Part shown: positions 19,214 to 29,372 of the stretch, one piece after another | How the letters are laid out: the number at the start of each line of letters is the position of its first letter | Position numbering within the stretch: the first letter of the stretch is position 1 | Made by a program: the position numbers and the translations under genes | Notes under the pieces: model-generated | The model's input: only the letters and a program-made list of their open reading frames with translations | Told to the model about the DNA's origin: nothing | Database searches by the model: none | Assembly (NCBI RefSeq): GCF_001634365.1 | Contig: NZ_CP014579.1 | Coordinates: 2,294,001 to 2,358,000 of the forward strand | Length of the DNA stretch: 64,000 bases | Reading direction: 5' to 3' | Origin: Paraburkholderia phytofirmans OLGA172 | Lineage (GTDB): Bacteria > Pseudomonadota > Gammaproteobacteria > Burkholderiales > Burkholderiaceae

Positions 19214-21955
19214 CTAGCCTTCGGGGACTGCAATTGGCCCAACGTTTCCGGGCGACGAGTCGGACGTGCTTTCGGAACGCGGGACAGACTGCTGGCGGAA
19301 TGCAATCTTATGGCTCTCGGAATCCAGTTCGCACAGCACTTTCATGCCCTCCGAAAGGGTTCCGTCCAGGATTTGTCGAGCTAGCTCGTTCTCTATGAGT
19401 TGCCTGATCTGGCGTCGAAGCTCTCTCGCACCAAACTCGGGCCGATATCCGACCCTTGCAAGCAATTCCACCACTGCCTCGGAGAACGTAATTTCGATAT
19501 CCTGACTGCTTGCGACTCGCTTGACCTGCTCGAGTTGCAACCGAACTATCTGCAAAGTCTCTTTTTGCCCAAGTGACTCAAATATGATGATGTCGTCAAC
19601 CCGGTTGATAAACTCCGGACGAAAGTGCTGCCTCAAGACATCCATTACCCCGCCTCGGACGGAGGGCGAGGCATCGTTTTGCATGAAGCCAAGGCCAGCC
19701 CGTTTATGCCCACCGATGATTTCCGCCCCGAGGTTACTGGTTGCAATCATCAAGGTATTGCCGAAGTCGACGACCCGCCCTTTGCCGTCTGTGAGACGAC
19801 CGTCATCGAACACCTGGAGGAGTACGTTGTAGACGTCGGGGTGTGCCTTCTCGATCTCATCGAACAGGATGACGCTGTAGGGTCGCCGACGCACTCTCTC
19901 CGTCAGTTGGCCCCCTTCATCGTAGCCGACGTAGCCGGGAGGAGCCCCCATCAGCCTCGCAACGGCATGCCTCTCCATGTACTCGCTCATGTCCATTCGG
20001 ATCAATGCATCTTCATCACCAAAGACAACCTCGGCCAGAGCTTTTGCCAGTTCTGTCTTACCCACACCCGTGGGTCCAAGGAATAGAAACACAGCGGTCG
20101 GTCGGCCGCTGCCCTGCAATCCCGCGCGTGCGCGGCGTACAGCATCACTGACTGCGCGGACTGCTTCGCCTTGTCCGATGACCCGGTGGTGCAGTCGGCC
20201 CTCGAGATCCATCAGCCGCTCCCTCTCGGCCGCCGTCAGCTGAGCGACGGGGATCCCGGTGAGTTTCGCGACGATTTCCGCAATGTGAGTCGCAGATACG
20301 TCTGAAGTGTTACAGCTGACCTTACTCTTCCACTTGTCTGTTGCATCAGACAAAGCCTTTTCCTTGTCCTTGATTCGACTGTCCAGCGCGTGCGCACGCT
20401 CAAATAGCTTTCGAGTCGCCGCGTAATCCTGCTCCCGCTTCATTTGCGCAATTTCAGATTCGAATTCAAGAATGTCAGCCGGTCGGGACGTGGCCGACAG
20501 ATGAACGCGGGCCGCCGCCTGGTCCACGAGATCAATGGCTTTGTCCGGTAGGAATCTTCCTGCTACGTAGCGGTCAGATAACGTGGCAGCGGCCACGATC
20601 GCGTCGTCCTGGATGGTTACGTGATGATGCCCCTCGAGTCGGTCTCTTAACCCGCGCAGTATGTTGATTGATTGTTCAACGGTAGCTTCGGATACGAGTA
20701 TCGGCTGGAAACGTCGCTCCAAAGCCGAGTCCGACTCGATGTGCTTCTGATACTCCGCAAGTGTCGTTGCACCGATGAGATTCAACTCGCCGCGTGCCAT
20801 CGCAGGCTTGAACACGTTCGCGATATCAAGACCACCCTCCCCCCCGCCTTGCCCAGCTCCGACGATTGTGTGCACTTCATCAACAAAAATTACAAGCGCA
20901 TCGCGATTCTTGAGAATCTCGTCGATCAGCTGCTGCACCCGCTCCTCAAATTCTCCACGATACTTCGAACCTGCAACCATTGAGTTAATGTTCAATTCAA
21001 GTAGTCGCTTGTCACGCAACGAATCTGGCACGTCCCCTTTCACCATCCGGATCGCAAGCCCCTCGACGATTGCGGTCTTTCCGACGCCGGGCTCCCCAAT
21101 CAAAACTGGATTGTTTTTTCTGCGACGAGCAAGGATCTCGATCATTGTTTCGATCTCGACCGAACGTCCAATGACAGGGTCAATGCGACCCTCTCGCGCG
21201 AGCGATGTCAAATCACGACTGAATCTGTCCAGGTGAGGTGTCGTCGAAGTCTCCGCCTTCTTGTTCTTATCCTGACCGGTGGGTTGATGCTGCAGCTCCT
21301 GGCGCAACGTTTGGGCACTGGCCCCCAGCTTACGAAGTAGATTGCCTGCAAAGCTGTCGGGCACGGCAGCCAAGCCAATCATCAGATGCTCTGGTCCAAC
21401 ATAGCCAAGCCCCTGTCGCCTGGCCTCGTGGTACGCGATTTGCAACACGCTCTTCAGACGAGGCGAAACTAACATTCGATCGTTGCGCCGATTCACCACC
21501 TTGCTCTGTTTGGGCGCGGTTTCATCTATAAGCTTCTGAATTTCAGTGGCCGATTGATGCAGTTGATTAAAGGTCTCGGCGACAGCGGGGATTGCGAGCA
21601 GTTCATAGAGGAGATGTTCGGTATCCACTTCCGAACGACCGAACTCCAACGCCCGCTCTGCAGCACGCTGCAGCAACTCTCTTACCGTGTCACTGAAGTA
21701 TTCGTTGATGTACATCGAATCGGAGTCGCCCGCTGTCGGCGTCGAAAGATCCACAATCCTTGCGTCGTCCTGCACGGGTCCGCCAAGGTCGGTGCGAAAC
21801 AGTGCTTCCAGTGGCGACAGCGTCCTTTGATGACGCAACAGGCGCTCAAAGTGGAACTCGCATACGTCTAGTATGCGGCGCTCGTGATTCTGGACCAGCG
21901 CGACACGAGCAACTGACCTGCGAACACCACAAATCTCACACATGAGGTTGACCAT
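19214..21955 (-). CDS. clpK: ClpK/ClpG-type AAA+ disaggregase
   Basis: A 913-residue Hsp100 ATPase. The N terminus has a zinc-finger-like set (C6, C9, C32, H35 in MCEICG...VCEFHF), which is the mark of ClpK/ClpG and absent from ClpA, ClpB and ClpC. A Clp-N repeat domain follows (about 90-230). NBD1 has Walker A GEPGVGKTAIVEG near residue 300; a short middle domain (QMKREQDYAATRKLFERAHA) follows; NBD2 has Walker A GPTGVGKTELAKA near 640 and ILFDEIEKAH. I see no IGF/IGL ClpP-docking loop, so stand-alone disaggregation is likely. ClpK confers heat resistance in other bacteria. GGAGG lies 7 nt before the ATG at 21955. An antiporter remnant adjoins it; such antiporters also occur in mobile heat-resistance loci. 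Confidence 0.9.
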   Translation of the reverse strand: MVNLMCEICGVRRSVARVALVQNHERRILDVCEFHFERLLRHQRTLSPLEALFRTDLGGPVQDDARIVDLSTPTAGDSDSMYINEYFSDTVRELLQRAAERALEFGRSEVDTEHLLYELLAIPAVAETFNQLHQSATEIQKLIDETAPKQSKVVNRRNDRMLVSPRLKSVLQIAYHEARRQGLGYVGPEHLMIGLAAVPDSFAGNLLRKLGASAQTLRQELQHQPTGQDKNKKAETSTTPHLDRFSRDLTSLAREGRIDPVIGRSVEIETMIEILARRRKNNPVLIGEPGVGKTAIVEGLAIRMVKGDVPDSLRDKRLLELNINSMVAGSKYRGEFEERVQQLIDEILKNRDALVIFVDEVHTIVGAGQGGGEGGLDIANVFKPAMARGELNLIGATTLAEYQKHIESDSALERRFQPILVSEATVEQSINILRGLRDRLEGHHHVTIQDDAIVAAATLSDRYVAGRFLPDKAIDLVDQAAARVHLSATSRPADILEFESEIAQMKREQDYAATRKLFERAHALDSRIKDKEKALSDATDKWKSKVSCNTSDVSATHIAEIVAKLTGIPVAQLTAAERERLMDLEGRLHHRVIGQGEAVRAVSDAVRRARAGLQGSGRPTAVFLFLGPTGVGKTELAKALAEVVFGDEDALIRMDMSEYMERHAVARLMGAPPGYVGYDEGGQLTERVRRRPYSVILFDEIEKAHPDVYNVLLQVFDDGRLTDGKGRVVDFGNTLMIATSNLGAEIIGGHKRAGLGFMQNDASPSVRGGVMDVLRQHFRPEFINRVDDIIIFESLGQKETLQIVRLQLEQVKRVASSQDIEITFSEAVVELLARVGYRPEFGARELRRQIRQLIENELARQILDGTLSEGMKVLCELDSESHKIAFRQQSVPRSESTSDSSPGNVGPIAVPEG

Positions 21956-22895
21956 CTCGGATCCTCCGCCCAGAAACACTCAATTTTTCTCTATTGTTGG
22001 ATCGAGCAGATCAACCAGCCTCAAACGCGCATGTGCTGCCTCAGACAAGCAAGCACGCATTAAGCGAAGGTCGCTGATGGCCCATCCCGCTGTTCGGTGC
22101 AATCTGGTCGGGTGGGGAAAAATCATGAGAGATAGCACCGAATTTCCGGAAAGGATACGTCAACGGCCACGCACTTTCCGGCGATTCAGCACTATTAAGA
22201 AGGTAGCTTCCGAGCATGCAACGCCAGTACTGTCTGGCAATGAAAACGCAGCGATGCCAACATGCAGAAGTTGGAAAGGAAGAGGATCGGGTCACTTTGT
22301 GCTTGCGTCGACAAACTCCGCGCACCACTGCTCGATGACCTGAGGCACTGGCATGCTTAGCCTTCGCACTTCCAGGCCGCAACGCTCAGCGTTGTCATTG
22401 GAAACAGACATCACACAGCCTGTTTACACGTCGTAGTGTACGTACGGCCTTGAGGTGATAGCCTTTCGGATCACAGTTTCGAACTCGCAGAAAGTCGCAC
22501 AGAGTGCAGAAGCCGCCCGCCAGGCGGAGAGTTCAGGTGCCCCAGCTGACAACCTTCGCGCTATCCATGGTCGTTCCCCGCTAATTCAACGCAGCACAGC
22601 CTCCTCGTAGAGTGCTGGGAAAAACGGCTCTACGATCGCACAACACAGCCCGTATATGGGCTCGTCTTCCGGACGTTTCGGGAGCTTCCGTCTCCACCGT
22701 TCACTTCAAAGCACCGCCGAATTTGTCTATCGGCCGTCCGCGTCTGAAATGGAGAGGTATCGTCTCGACGAGCTGGCACCAATCCAACCATAGACCGATG
22801 TGGCCTGGAGTGCGCACTTCTTAATTGAATTTAATAGGCATGAAGCAACGCGTTTTTGTGCAAGCACCGCTGCATAGCCAGTACGACCACGCTCA
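21956..22895. other. Long gene-free stretch upstream of clpK
   Basis: About 940 bp with no supported gene on either strand. It must carry the clpK promoter on its left. At its right it runs into the remnant of a formate/nitrite transporter, whose missing 5' part may lie here in decayed form; I could not recognise it. Confidence 0.45.
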
Positions 22896-23213
22896 TTGAG
22901 AGGTGCCCTGGATGTACTGGGCCTTATTTTCTGGCTGGTTTTTGCATTCGTCGCCTGTGGATTCGAACATAGTGGCGCCAACATATTCCTGTTCGCCCTG
23001 GCGCTCATCGGCCTCCACCCAGAAAGCGTGACGTTGGCGCGCGCGGCAGCGAACCTGGTCTCTGTGACGATTGGAAACCTGGTTGGCGGCAGCGTGTTCA
23101 TGAGCCTCGGCTATTGGCTGCAGGATCGTCACAGCAACCGCTCGCAATCCGGCATGGCCGTGCCCGACAGCGCCGGCGCGGACCTAAAACACCTGGACCT
23201 TGCCTTGAAGTGA
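22896..23213 (+). pseudogene. C-terminal remnant of a formate/nitrite (FNT) transporter
   Basis: A 105-residue frame covering the last part of a FocA/NirC-type channel. It reads IFWLVFAFVACGFEHSGANI and then AANLVSVTIGNLVGGSVFMS-LGYW, matching the FNT signatures (FVA.GFEHS.ANM and N..PVTLGNIVGG). A complete FNT protein has six helices and about 270 residues; only the last two or three helices remain, so the gene is a 5' truncated relic. No ribosome site supports expression. Confidence 0.65.
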
Positions 23214-23438
23214 ATTCGACGCGACGGCAAGTAGACGGTCGCTTCGTTGGCCGTGCAATGCGACGTAGTCGACTGGCGACCGCCTATGTTTGCTCGCGGG
23301 TCTTCCGTAGAGATCCATGCTCAGCAGCCCCGAGCCCAGTTCGCATCAAATTAAGGACAATTCATTTCAGTATGCGCTTTGCATGAATCAGAATACTTAT
23401 AACCCTCTTCAGGGGGTAACCGCTGTCGAGTGTGAAAT

Positions 23439-23882
23439 ATGGAATCGCAAGTTAGCAAGTCGGACGGTCAACTCGACCAATACAGCGAAGAGTTCATGAG
23501 CTACCTCAAGCAGCCAGTTGAGGCAAAAAACAATGTTCATATCTCATTCGGGGTCCGGATATTTTCGATCGCCGTGTGCAGCTGGGCAATTATTGAAACG
23601 CCTGCCGAATATGACGCGTTCGCCGGGCTCGGACAATTTCTCGCCTTGCTCGTTTCGAAGGTCATCTGGCTGGCGCTTGGAGTAGCCTTGTTAAGACGGC
23701 TACGGGTCGCTCAACAAGCCTTCTCGATTTTATGCTTTATAAGCATTTGCGCGATTTTTACCGCGCTGCCATTTGAATACGACCATTCGATATTCTCATT
23801 TTTACTTTCATTAACTGATTGCATCCTGAAGATAGGTTTTTTGGCGTCCGCCGTCCTTCAATATCTCGATATTGAATGGTAA
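23439..23882 (+). CDS. Small hypothetical membrane protein
   Basis: A 147-residue protein with a polar N terminus (about 30 residues) and four predicted hydrophobic segments (about 37-52, 62-85, 92-112, 118-142). I do not recognise a family. The ribosome site is weak. Its stop overlaps nothing; the DUF3331 gene starts 65 bp further on the same strand. Confidence 0.5.
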   Translation: MESQVSKSDGQLDQYSEEFMSYLKQPVEAKNNVHISFGVRIFSIAVCSWAIIETPAEYDAFAGLGQFLALLVSKVIWLALGVALLRRLRVAQQAFSILCFISICAIFTALPFEYDHSIFSFLLSLTDCILKIGFLASAVLQYLDIEW

Positions 23883-23947
23883 GCACAATTTTTTCACTCC
23901 CAGTTCGCGACGTATCAATATCAAAGCCAGTCGATTTAGGAGTTATC

Positions 23948-24373
23948 ATGCTTCTTTTAAATCCCGCTTGCGATCCGTGGCAACGCACCGTTGGCGCGCT
24001 CAGCTCCTGGCCGGATGGCGAACCCACTCTCCCCGGCGCCACTGGCCATTTCCCAATAAAGCACGCCGCAACGGAAAGCAAAGGAAAATCGCCCTGCGTC
24101 TCCGGCGGCCTGGGTCTTGTCAAGGTCATCGAACGGCTGAATGAGACGACTGCCGTGATTGATTGGCGGGATTCAACTGCCGGATGCTACACAGAGCAGG
24201 TTTGGCGAGTCTGTGTCGCGCGCGTGACCGGCCAATGCGCGTTAAGCGGCGCAGCCATCAAGAAGGGGGACGCCGTGTACCGGCCGCGCACAAACAGGAA
24301 CCTGCGAGCGAACGCGGCTTTTATGATCCTCTCAAGTGAGCTGGATAACGCGTTCAGTCTGGTCGATTGCTGA
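23948..24373 (+). CDS. DUF3331 family protein
   Basis: A 141-residue protein with the pattern seen in Burkholderia DUF3331 proteins: VKVIERLNETTAVIDWRDST, CYTEQVWR, then CALSGAAIKKGDAVYRPR and a closing MILSSELD. The CALSG...I..GD.VYRPR part looks like a small metal- or ligand-binding fold, but the function is unknown. I chose the ATG at 23948 because GGAG lies 6 nt upstream; a start 24 codons earlier would overlap the previous gene. The family is often multi-copy in Burkholderia genomes. Confidence 0.75.
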   Translation: MLLLNPACDPWQRTVGALSSWPDGEPTLPGATGHFPIKHAATESKGKSPCVSGGLGLVKVIERLNETTAVIDWRDSTAGCYTEQVWRVCVARVTGQCALSGAAIKKGDAVYRPRTNRNLRANAAFMILSSELDNAFSLVDC

Positions 24374-24977
24374 TCTTGTCGCGACTGACCTGAACGATGC
24401 CGATGCGGACTTTTGCCGCGCGAGAATCAACAGGTCACTGGTTCTCTCTTTGTCGCGAGGCGACACATCGACGACTGGACAGCGCTCCAGCCGAAGTCAG
24501 CCTATTCTCTGCACCGCGCGCTGAGTGGATCGACCGAAGTGATCGCTTTGCTCTTCACAAGCGTGTTGGCATGAGCGCAATCCAACGCTCTACGCCAGCA
24601 CATCAATGCTGCATCCTCAATGGAAGGCCTTTCGGTCCCGATGTGGTGGTGCCGGTCCGGCTTGAAAGATCGACGCGCAATCCTTCCCGCCCGAAGCCGT
24701 CACGATGGGGGCTCAATCTCCAGAGACCAATCGGTAAGTTTGAGGCACAAACCAATCGCGATCGTCGCCGTGTACTGCACATGTTCACCAAAGAGCTATC
24801 GGGCGGAATATTGAGGCCTGTAACACAACTGATCTCGCGAGCGCCAGAACGAGACAAACTCGCCACTCGAGTACAACTGGAGTGGCAGACATGTCGAAGG
24901 CGCCGCGACGGGCAGCTAGTCAGGCGAAGCCAATCTTTGTATTATGGCCCTCTGATCTCTCGAGCCTCTGGGTCCAC
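24374..24977. other. Intergenic, no gene seen
   Basis: About 600 bp. One frame stays open for some 225 codons across this region and into the TetR gene, but it has no family signal, no ribosome site and unusual composition. It should contain the TetR promoter. Confidence 0.4.
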
Positions 24978-25701
24978 ATGCCAAAGAAAAATGGGCCGAT
25001 CGACGCCCCCGCACTCTCCGAACCTCACGAACCAGGTACCCGCCGGCTTGCGCCTGAGGTCCGGGAGCGCATGATTGTCGAAAAAGCAATCGACCACTTT
25101 GCGACCCATGGTTTCTCCGGCAGCACACGGGAACTCGCACGCCAACTTGGCGTCACGCAACCGCTACTGTATCGATATTTCCCGAGCAAAGAGGCCCTGA
25201 TAGATCGCGTCTACGAAGAGGTTTACAGCTGGGACAGCGACTGGGAGAAACTGATAAGAGACCGCTCAATGCCACTCCAGGAGCGCATGGTCCGTTTTTA
25301 TCAGGCGTACGCTCATACGATCCTGCGTCGTGAGTGGATTCGAATCTTTATATTCGCAGGGCTCACCCGTGAAGGTATCAACTAAATACCTCGCGCGTCT
25401 CCGGGAACGTGTCTTCAACCCCGTCATGGACGAAATCAGGCAGGCGCACGGCCTACCGGCGCCTACCGGGCCGGCCGAGCGAGCCGTCGAACTCGAGCTA
25501 GTCTGGAGTTTGCACGCGAGCATTTTCTACGTTGGCGTGCGGAAGTGGATCTACGGGTTGCCAGTCACGGAGGATCTTGACTCGCACATCGAACATCAGA
25601 TCGATGCATTCCTGAACGGCACACCCTCTGCGCTGAAGAAAGTGCTGGAAGCGGGTAGCACAAAGCGCCCAAAGGCAACCAAAGCTAGGGCCACCACCTA
25701 G
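24978..25701 (+). pseudogene. TetR/AcrR-family regulator with a frameshift
   Basis: The N-terminal TetR helix-turn-helix is intact (MIVEKAIDHFATHGFSGSTR, ELARQLGVTQPLLYRYFPSK). The ligand domain runs to IFIFAGLTREGIN and then meets TAA near 25383. The homology continues without a gap in another frame as TKYLARLRERVFNPVMDEI and on to 25701. At the break the bases AACTAAA replace an expected AACACTAAA, so the simplest event is loss of one AC pair. The truncated product would keep DNA binding but lose most of the dimer domain. A sequencing error is the alternative. The start at 24978 is chosen by the domain limits. Confidence 0.7.
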
Positions 25702-26086
25702 GCTGCAGGTGACTCGTTGCCCGGACGCTCCTGCAGCCGGGCAACGATCGCTACCAACGGCATGATCGCCATGCCAAACCAATCGGCCCCGGCGGCCGCC
25801 TACGCCGTCCTTTCGTCAAACCTCATGCAGGCCGTAGCTTGCCATTTGCCACTTTCACGTTTAATATTGATCGATTGATTACCAGTGGTCGGTTGCGTCG
25901 TTGTATTCACTGTGCGATGCGCGTCGTGCCACGGTTCCAACAGCTGTGTCCTGCAGTCAGCGTTGCCTGACACTGAACGGAGACGGCCAACGACCCACGA
26001 GAAAGTGCTGGCCGTATTCAATATCCGACACGGTTCGGCCAGCACATCTGCAACGTTTTATCCGGACCGGGTAATCAGTGATTTGG
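25702..26086. other. Intergenic, no gene seen
   Basis: About 385 bp between the converging TetR pseudogene and the FrnE-like gene. I see no coding signal. Confidence 0.4.
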
Positions 26087-26737
26087 CTAAAGAGGCACGG
26101 AGTGGCTCTTTAGATTTTTTTCCAGGAGTTGTCTGAATAGAGCGACGGATTGAGCTCCGCTAACAATGTCGTTCCCTATCTTAACCGTCGGAACCGAATT
26201 AACACCTCGGTCGATAGCGCCGGCTTCAATTGTTCGAACCTCGTCTGTGCCATCACTTCCCGAGAGAAAGGTATCGATTTCTGCGCGGTCAAACCCGGCC
26301 GTTACAGCGAGCTCCGTCAGCACTGCAACGTCACCGACGTCCTGACCAACGGAGAAATACGCGCGAAAGATGTTTTCTACCAGTGTCGACACCGGATAGC
26401 TCTGCTGAAGCATCCAGACCAGTCGGTGCGCAGCCAACGTGTTGGGCGTACGTTCGACACATTCATAATGGAAGTCCAGACCAACATCGCGCCCTGCTTC
26501 CGCCACCTGCGAATCCATGGCTTGAGAGCGCGCCCAGCTGCCGAATTTCGCCGAACGGTATTCTTTTCGGTTAAGCCCTTTTGCTGGCATACCCGGATTA
26601 AGTTCGTAGGGAATGAAGACCAGCTTGATGTCGGTTTCCGAACCCGTCTCCGACATTGCCAGTCTCAGCTTTTCGCCGCCGATCCAGCACCACGGGCAAA
26701 TAAAGTCATACATCACTTCAACGTCAAGCTTTTTCAT
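26087..26737 (-). CDS. FrnE-like DsbA-family oxidoreductase, second copy
   Basis: A 216-residue FrnE-type protein. C14-P-W-C17 lies in MYDFICPWCWIGGEKLR; then ELNPGMPAKGLNRKEYRSAK, NTLAAHRLVWML, and the cis-Pro loop GVNSVPTVKIGN. No signal peptide. GGAGG lies 6 nt before the ATG at 26737. It is divergent from the LysR gene at 26842, with a 104-bp gap that should hold both promoters, so it is the obvious target of that regulator. It is a paralogue of the protein at 5724-6419, which also lies near a LysR gene. Confidence 0.9.
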   Translation of the reverse strand: MKKLDVEVMYDFICPWCWIGGEKLRLAMSETGSETDIKLVFIPYELNPGMPAKGLNRKEYRSAKFGSWARSQAMDSQVAEAGRDVGLDFHYECVERTPNTLAAHRLVWMLQQSYPVSTLVENIFRAYFSVGQDVGDVAVLTELAVTAGFDRAEIDTFLSGSDGTDEVRTIEAGAIDRGVNSVPTVKIGNDIVSGAQSVALFRQLLEKNLKSHSVPL

Positions 26738-26841
26738 CAAACACCTCCAACTCGATTGGTTACCACGAACAATCCAGCGATCAACAATGCCAGATAGAAT
26801 GAACTGTCAAGCCGACGATTCTTTGCGTGAGGGACCATAGA

Positions 26842-27738
26842 ATGGACAAGTTCACGGCGCTATCCATGTTTGTCGAGGTTGCACAGACAGGCGGGTTTAC
26901 GAGTGCAGCCCGACGCCTCAATATCGCCACCTCATCAGTAACAAGAGCCGTCGAGGCACTTGAGGAGTCGCTCGGGACGGTACTTTTCAATCGCACTACG
27001 AGACAGGTGGCACTGTCAGACGCCGGCGCAACTTACTACGCCAGGGCGAAGCGGATCATAGAAGACATGGCCGAAGCGGACGCTTCTGTTTCGGATCGAG
27101 GAGTGAATCCTTCAGGTCCGCTTCGCGTTTCCGTGCCCGCAGCGTTTGGACGCCAGTGCATTGTTCCTCACATAAGCTCCTTCCTGGCAAGCCATCCGAG
27201 GCTGGAACTGGACATCATTCTTAATGACGGGATTTCTGATCTTTTAACTGACCGGATAGATCTCGCCGTAAGACTGGGTGACCCGCCCCCAAGCGCGGAC
27301 GTTGTCAGCCGGACAATAGGTCACTTCGAGCGTTACGTTGTCGCAAGCAAGGACTATCTGGAAATGCATGGCATTCCGGAAACACCTGAAGCGCTTTCCA
27401 CTCACCAATGTCTGCGTTTTTCTTACGGCTCTGACCAACAGGTCTGGACGTTCTGCCAAGGCGGAAACGTCACAAAAATCGCGGTTACAGGCCGCCTTAA
27501 GACGAACAATTCTGAAGTACTCAGGGAAGTCGCGCTGAACGGTGCTGGTATCGCGCTGCTTCCTAGCTGGCTCATCGACTCCGATGTTCAAGCCGGCCGG
27601 TTGACTAAACTGTTTGAACAGTATGAGATCAACCCAAATGACGCCCGGTCTTCCATCACCGCGCTCTATATGCCCAACCATCGGGGCTCACGACGAATCG
27701 GCGCCTTCCTCGAGTTTCTCAGCGACATCGTATCGTGA
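26842..27738 (+). CDS. LysR-family transcriptional regulator
   Basis: A 298-residue LysR regulator starting MDKFTALSMFVEVAQTGGFT. The helix-turn-helix is in RRLNIATSSVTRAVEALEES, and the effector domain follows from about residue 90. It is close to the type at 2817-3728. It is divergent from the FrnE-like gene, the classical LysR arrangement, so autoregulation and control of that gene are likely. The start is placed at the ATG at 26842, five codons after an upstream GTG, because LysR proteins usually begin MD(K/R)F. Confidence 0.92.
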   Translation: MDKFTALSMFVEVAQTGGFTSAARRLNIATSSVTRAVEALEESLGTVLFNRTTRQVALSDAGATYYARAKRIIEDMAEADASVSDRGVNPSGPLRVSVPAAFGRQCIVPHISSFLASHPRLELDIILNDGISDLLTDRIDLAVRLGDPPPSADVVSRTIGHFERYVVASKDYLEMHGIPETPEALSTHQCLRFSYGSDQQVWTFCQGGNVTKIAVTGRLKTNNSEVLREVALNGAGIALLPSWLIDSDVQAGRLTKLFEQYEINPNDARSSITALYMPNHRGSRRIGAFLEFLSDIVS

Positions 27739-29372
27739 CCAACCTATACAACTGCAAACTCGCCCACTGCTTTCTCAAGGTCCAAATCCAACTGGTCCTA
27801 CGCCGCGTTGACACTACCGTGCGGCGCGGATCGCCGCAGTCGAATCGGCACAGATTTGTATGAAGGCGTATGGCTGTCCGGGTCGTGGGCATAAAGAGGG
27901 ACGAGTGGATTGGTCTCCGGATAGTAAGCTCCGCAGCAGCCGTCAGGAAGTGAATATTCCACGATCTTGAATCCGCACACGACACGGTCTACGCCATCGT
28001 TCGACAAGGCAATCAGGTCGACACGCTCTCCGGGGTGTAATCCCCGTTTCTCAATCTCCCGTCCATTAATGAACACCACGTCGCGCTGCCCGAATACCCC
28101 TCGGTAACGGTCAGAGAGCGAGTAGATGGTGGTGTTGTACTGGTCGTGGCTTCGCATGGTCGTCAGCCATAGAGCATTCTCATCCATGTGATGAGGATCT
28201 TCCTCAAGACCTGCGAAAACGGCAAAATTGGCACGTCGTGAGGCGGTGGCCCATTCTCGATTGCGTGCAGTGGATCTGAGCTGAAAGCCACCAGGCTGCC
28301 TTATCCTTTCATTGAACCCTGCAAAGATAGTGAACACCGACTCTATCGCATCCCGAATGCGGTCGTAACTCGCGACCATTGATTCCCACGGAACGCAGCT
28401 TTGCTCGCCGAGCGTAGCCCTCGCAATTCCCGCAATAATCGCAGGCTCGCTCAATAGATAGACTGATGCCGGCTCATTGCGGCCTGCGGATGCGTGGACC
28501 ATCGACATCGAATCCTCGACAGTTATAGACTGGGTCCCGCAAGCCTGCCTGTCTATCTCGGTTCTGCCGAGGCACGGGAGTATGAGCGCCTCCTTGCCAT
28601 GCACAAGATGACCGCGATTCAATTTCGTGGATATCTGGACGGTCAAGTCCAGCTTGCGTATGGCCGGTTGCACCAACGGCCAGTCCGGGACTGCGGCGGC
28701 GAAATTTCCGCCGAGGCCGATAAATACCTTGGCGATGCCGTTGACCATCGCCTTCAGGGCCTCGACAACATCGTGTCCGTTCGCGGTCGGCGGCTTAAAA
28801 CCAAAAGTCCTCTCTATACCGGCCAGCAGCTCCTGCGACGGCACTTCCGTGATGCCAACTGTACGGTCTCCCTGGACGTTCGAGTGTCCCCGGACCGGAC
28901 AGATGCCGGCGCCCAGCCGTCCGATATTGCCACGCAGAAGTATCAGATTGGCCGCCTGCTGCACGTTTTCGGTGCCACGATGATGCTGGGTCAGCCCCAT
29001 CCCATAGACAAGCACTGTGTTTTTCGATTCGATATAGATTTTGGCGACATTGGTCAGATCCTCTTTGCTCAAACCGGATTGACGCTCAATGGCTTCCCAT
29101 TTTGTTGCATACAAATCTTTGATCAGCCTTTCGAGTCCGACAGTGTGTTGATCAATGAAATCGTGATCCAGTACGCTAGCCCGCCCAGCGGTCAACTCCG
29201 CATTGTCGAATTCCAAAACGGCCTTCATGATTCCTTTCAGCGCCGCGACGTCACCACCGACACGGACCTGATATAGAAAGGTACTGATCGGCGTGGACCT
29301 TAGCGTCACCATTTCTATCGGATCCTGGGGAGCCTGAATGAACCGCCCCGAGAATCGTGGAGGCTGGTTGGT

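Noticed and set aside
24397..25074. A 225-codon frame before the TetR gene.
   Set aside because: No ribosome site or family; it overlaps the TetR helix-turn-helix coding in another frame.
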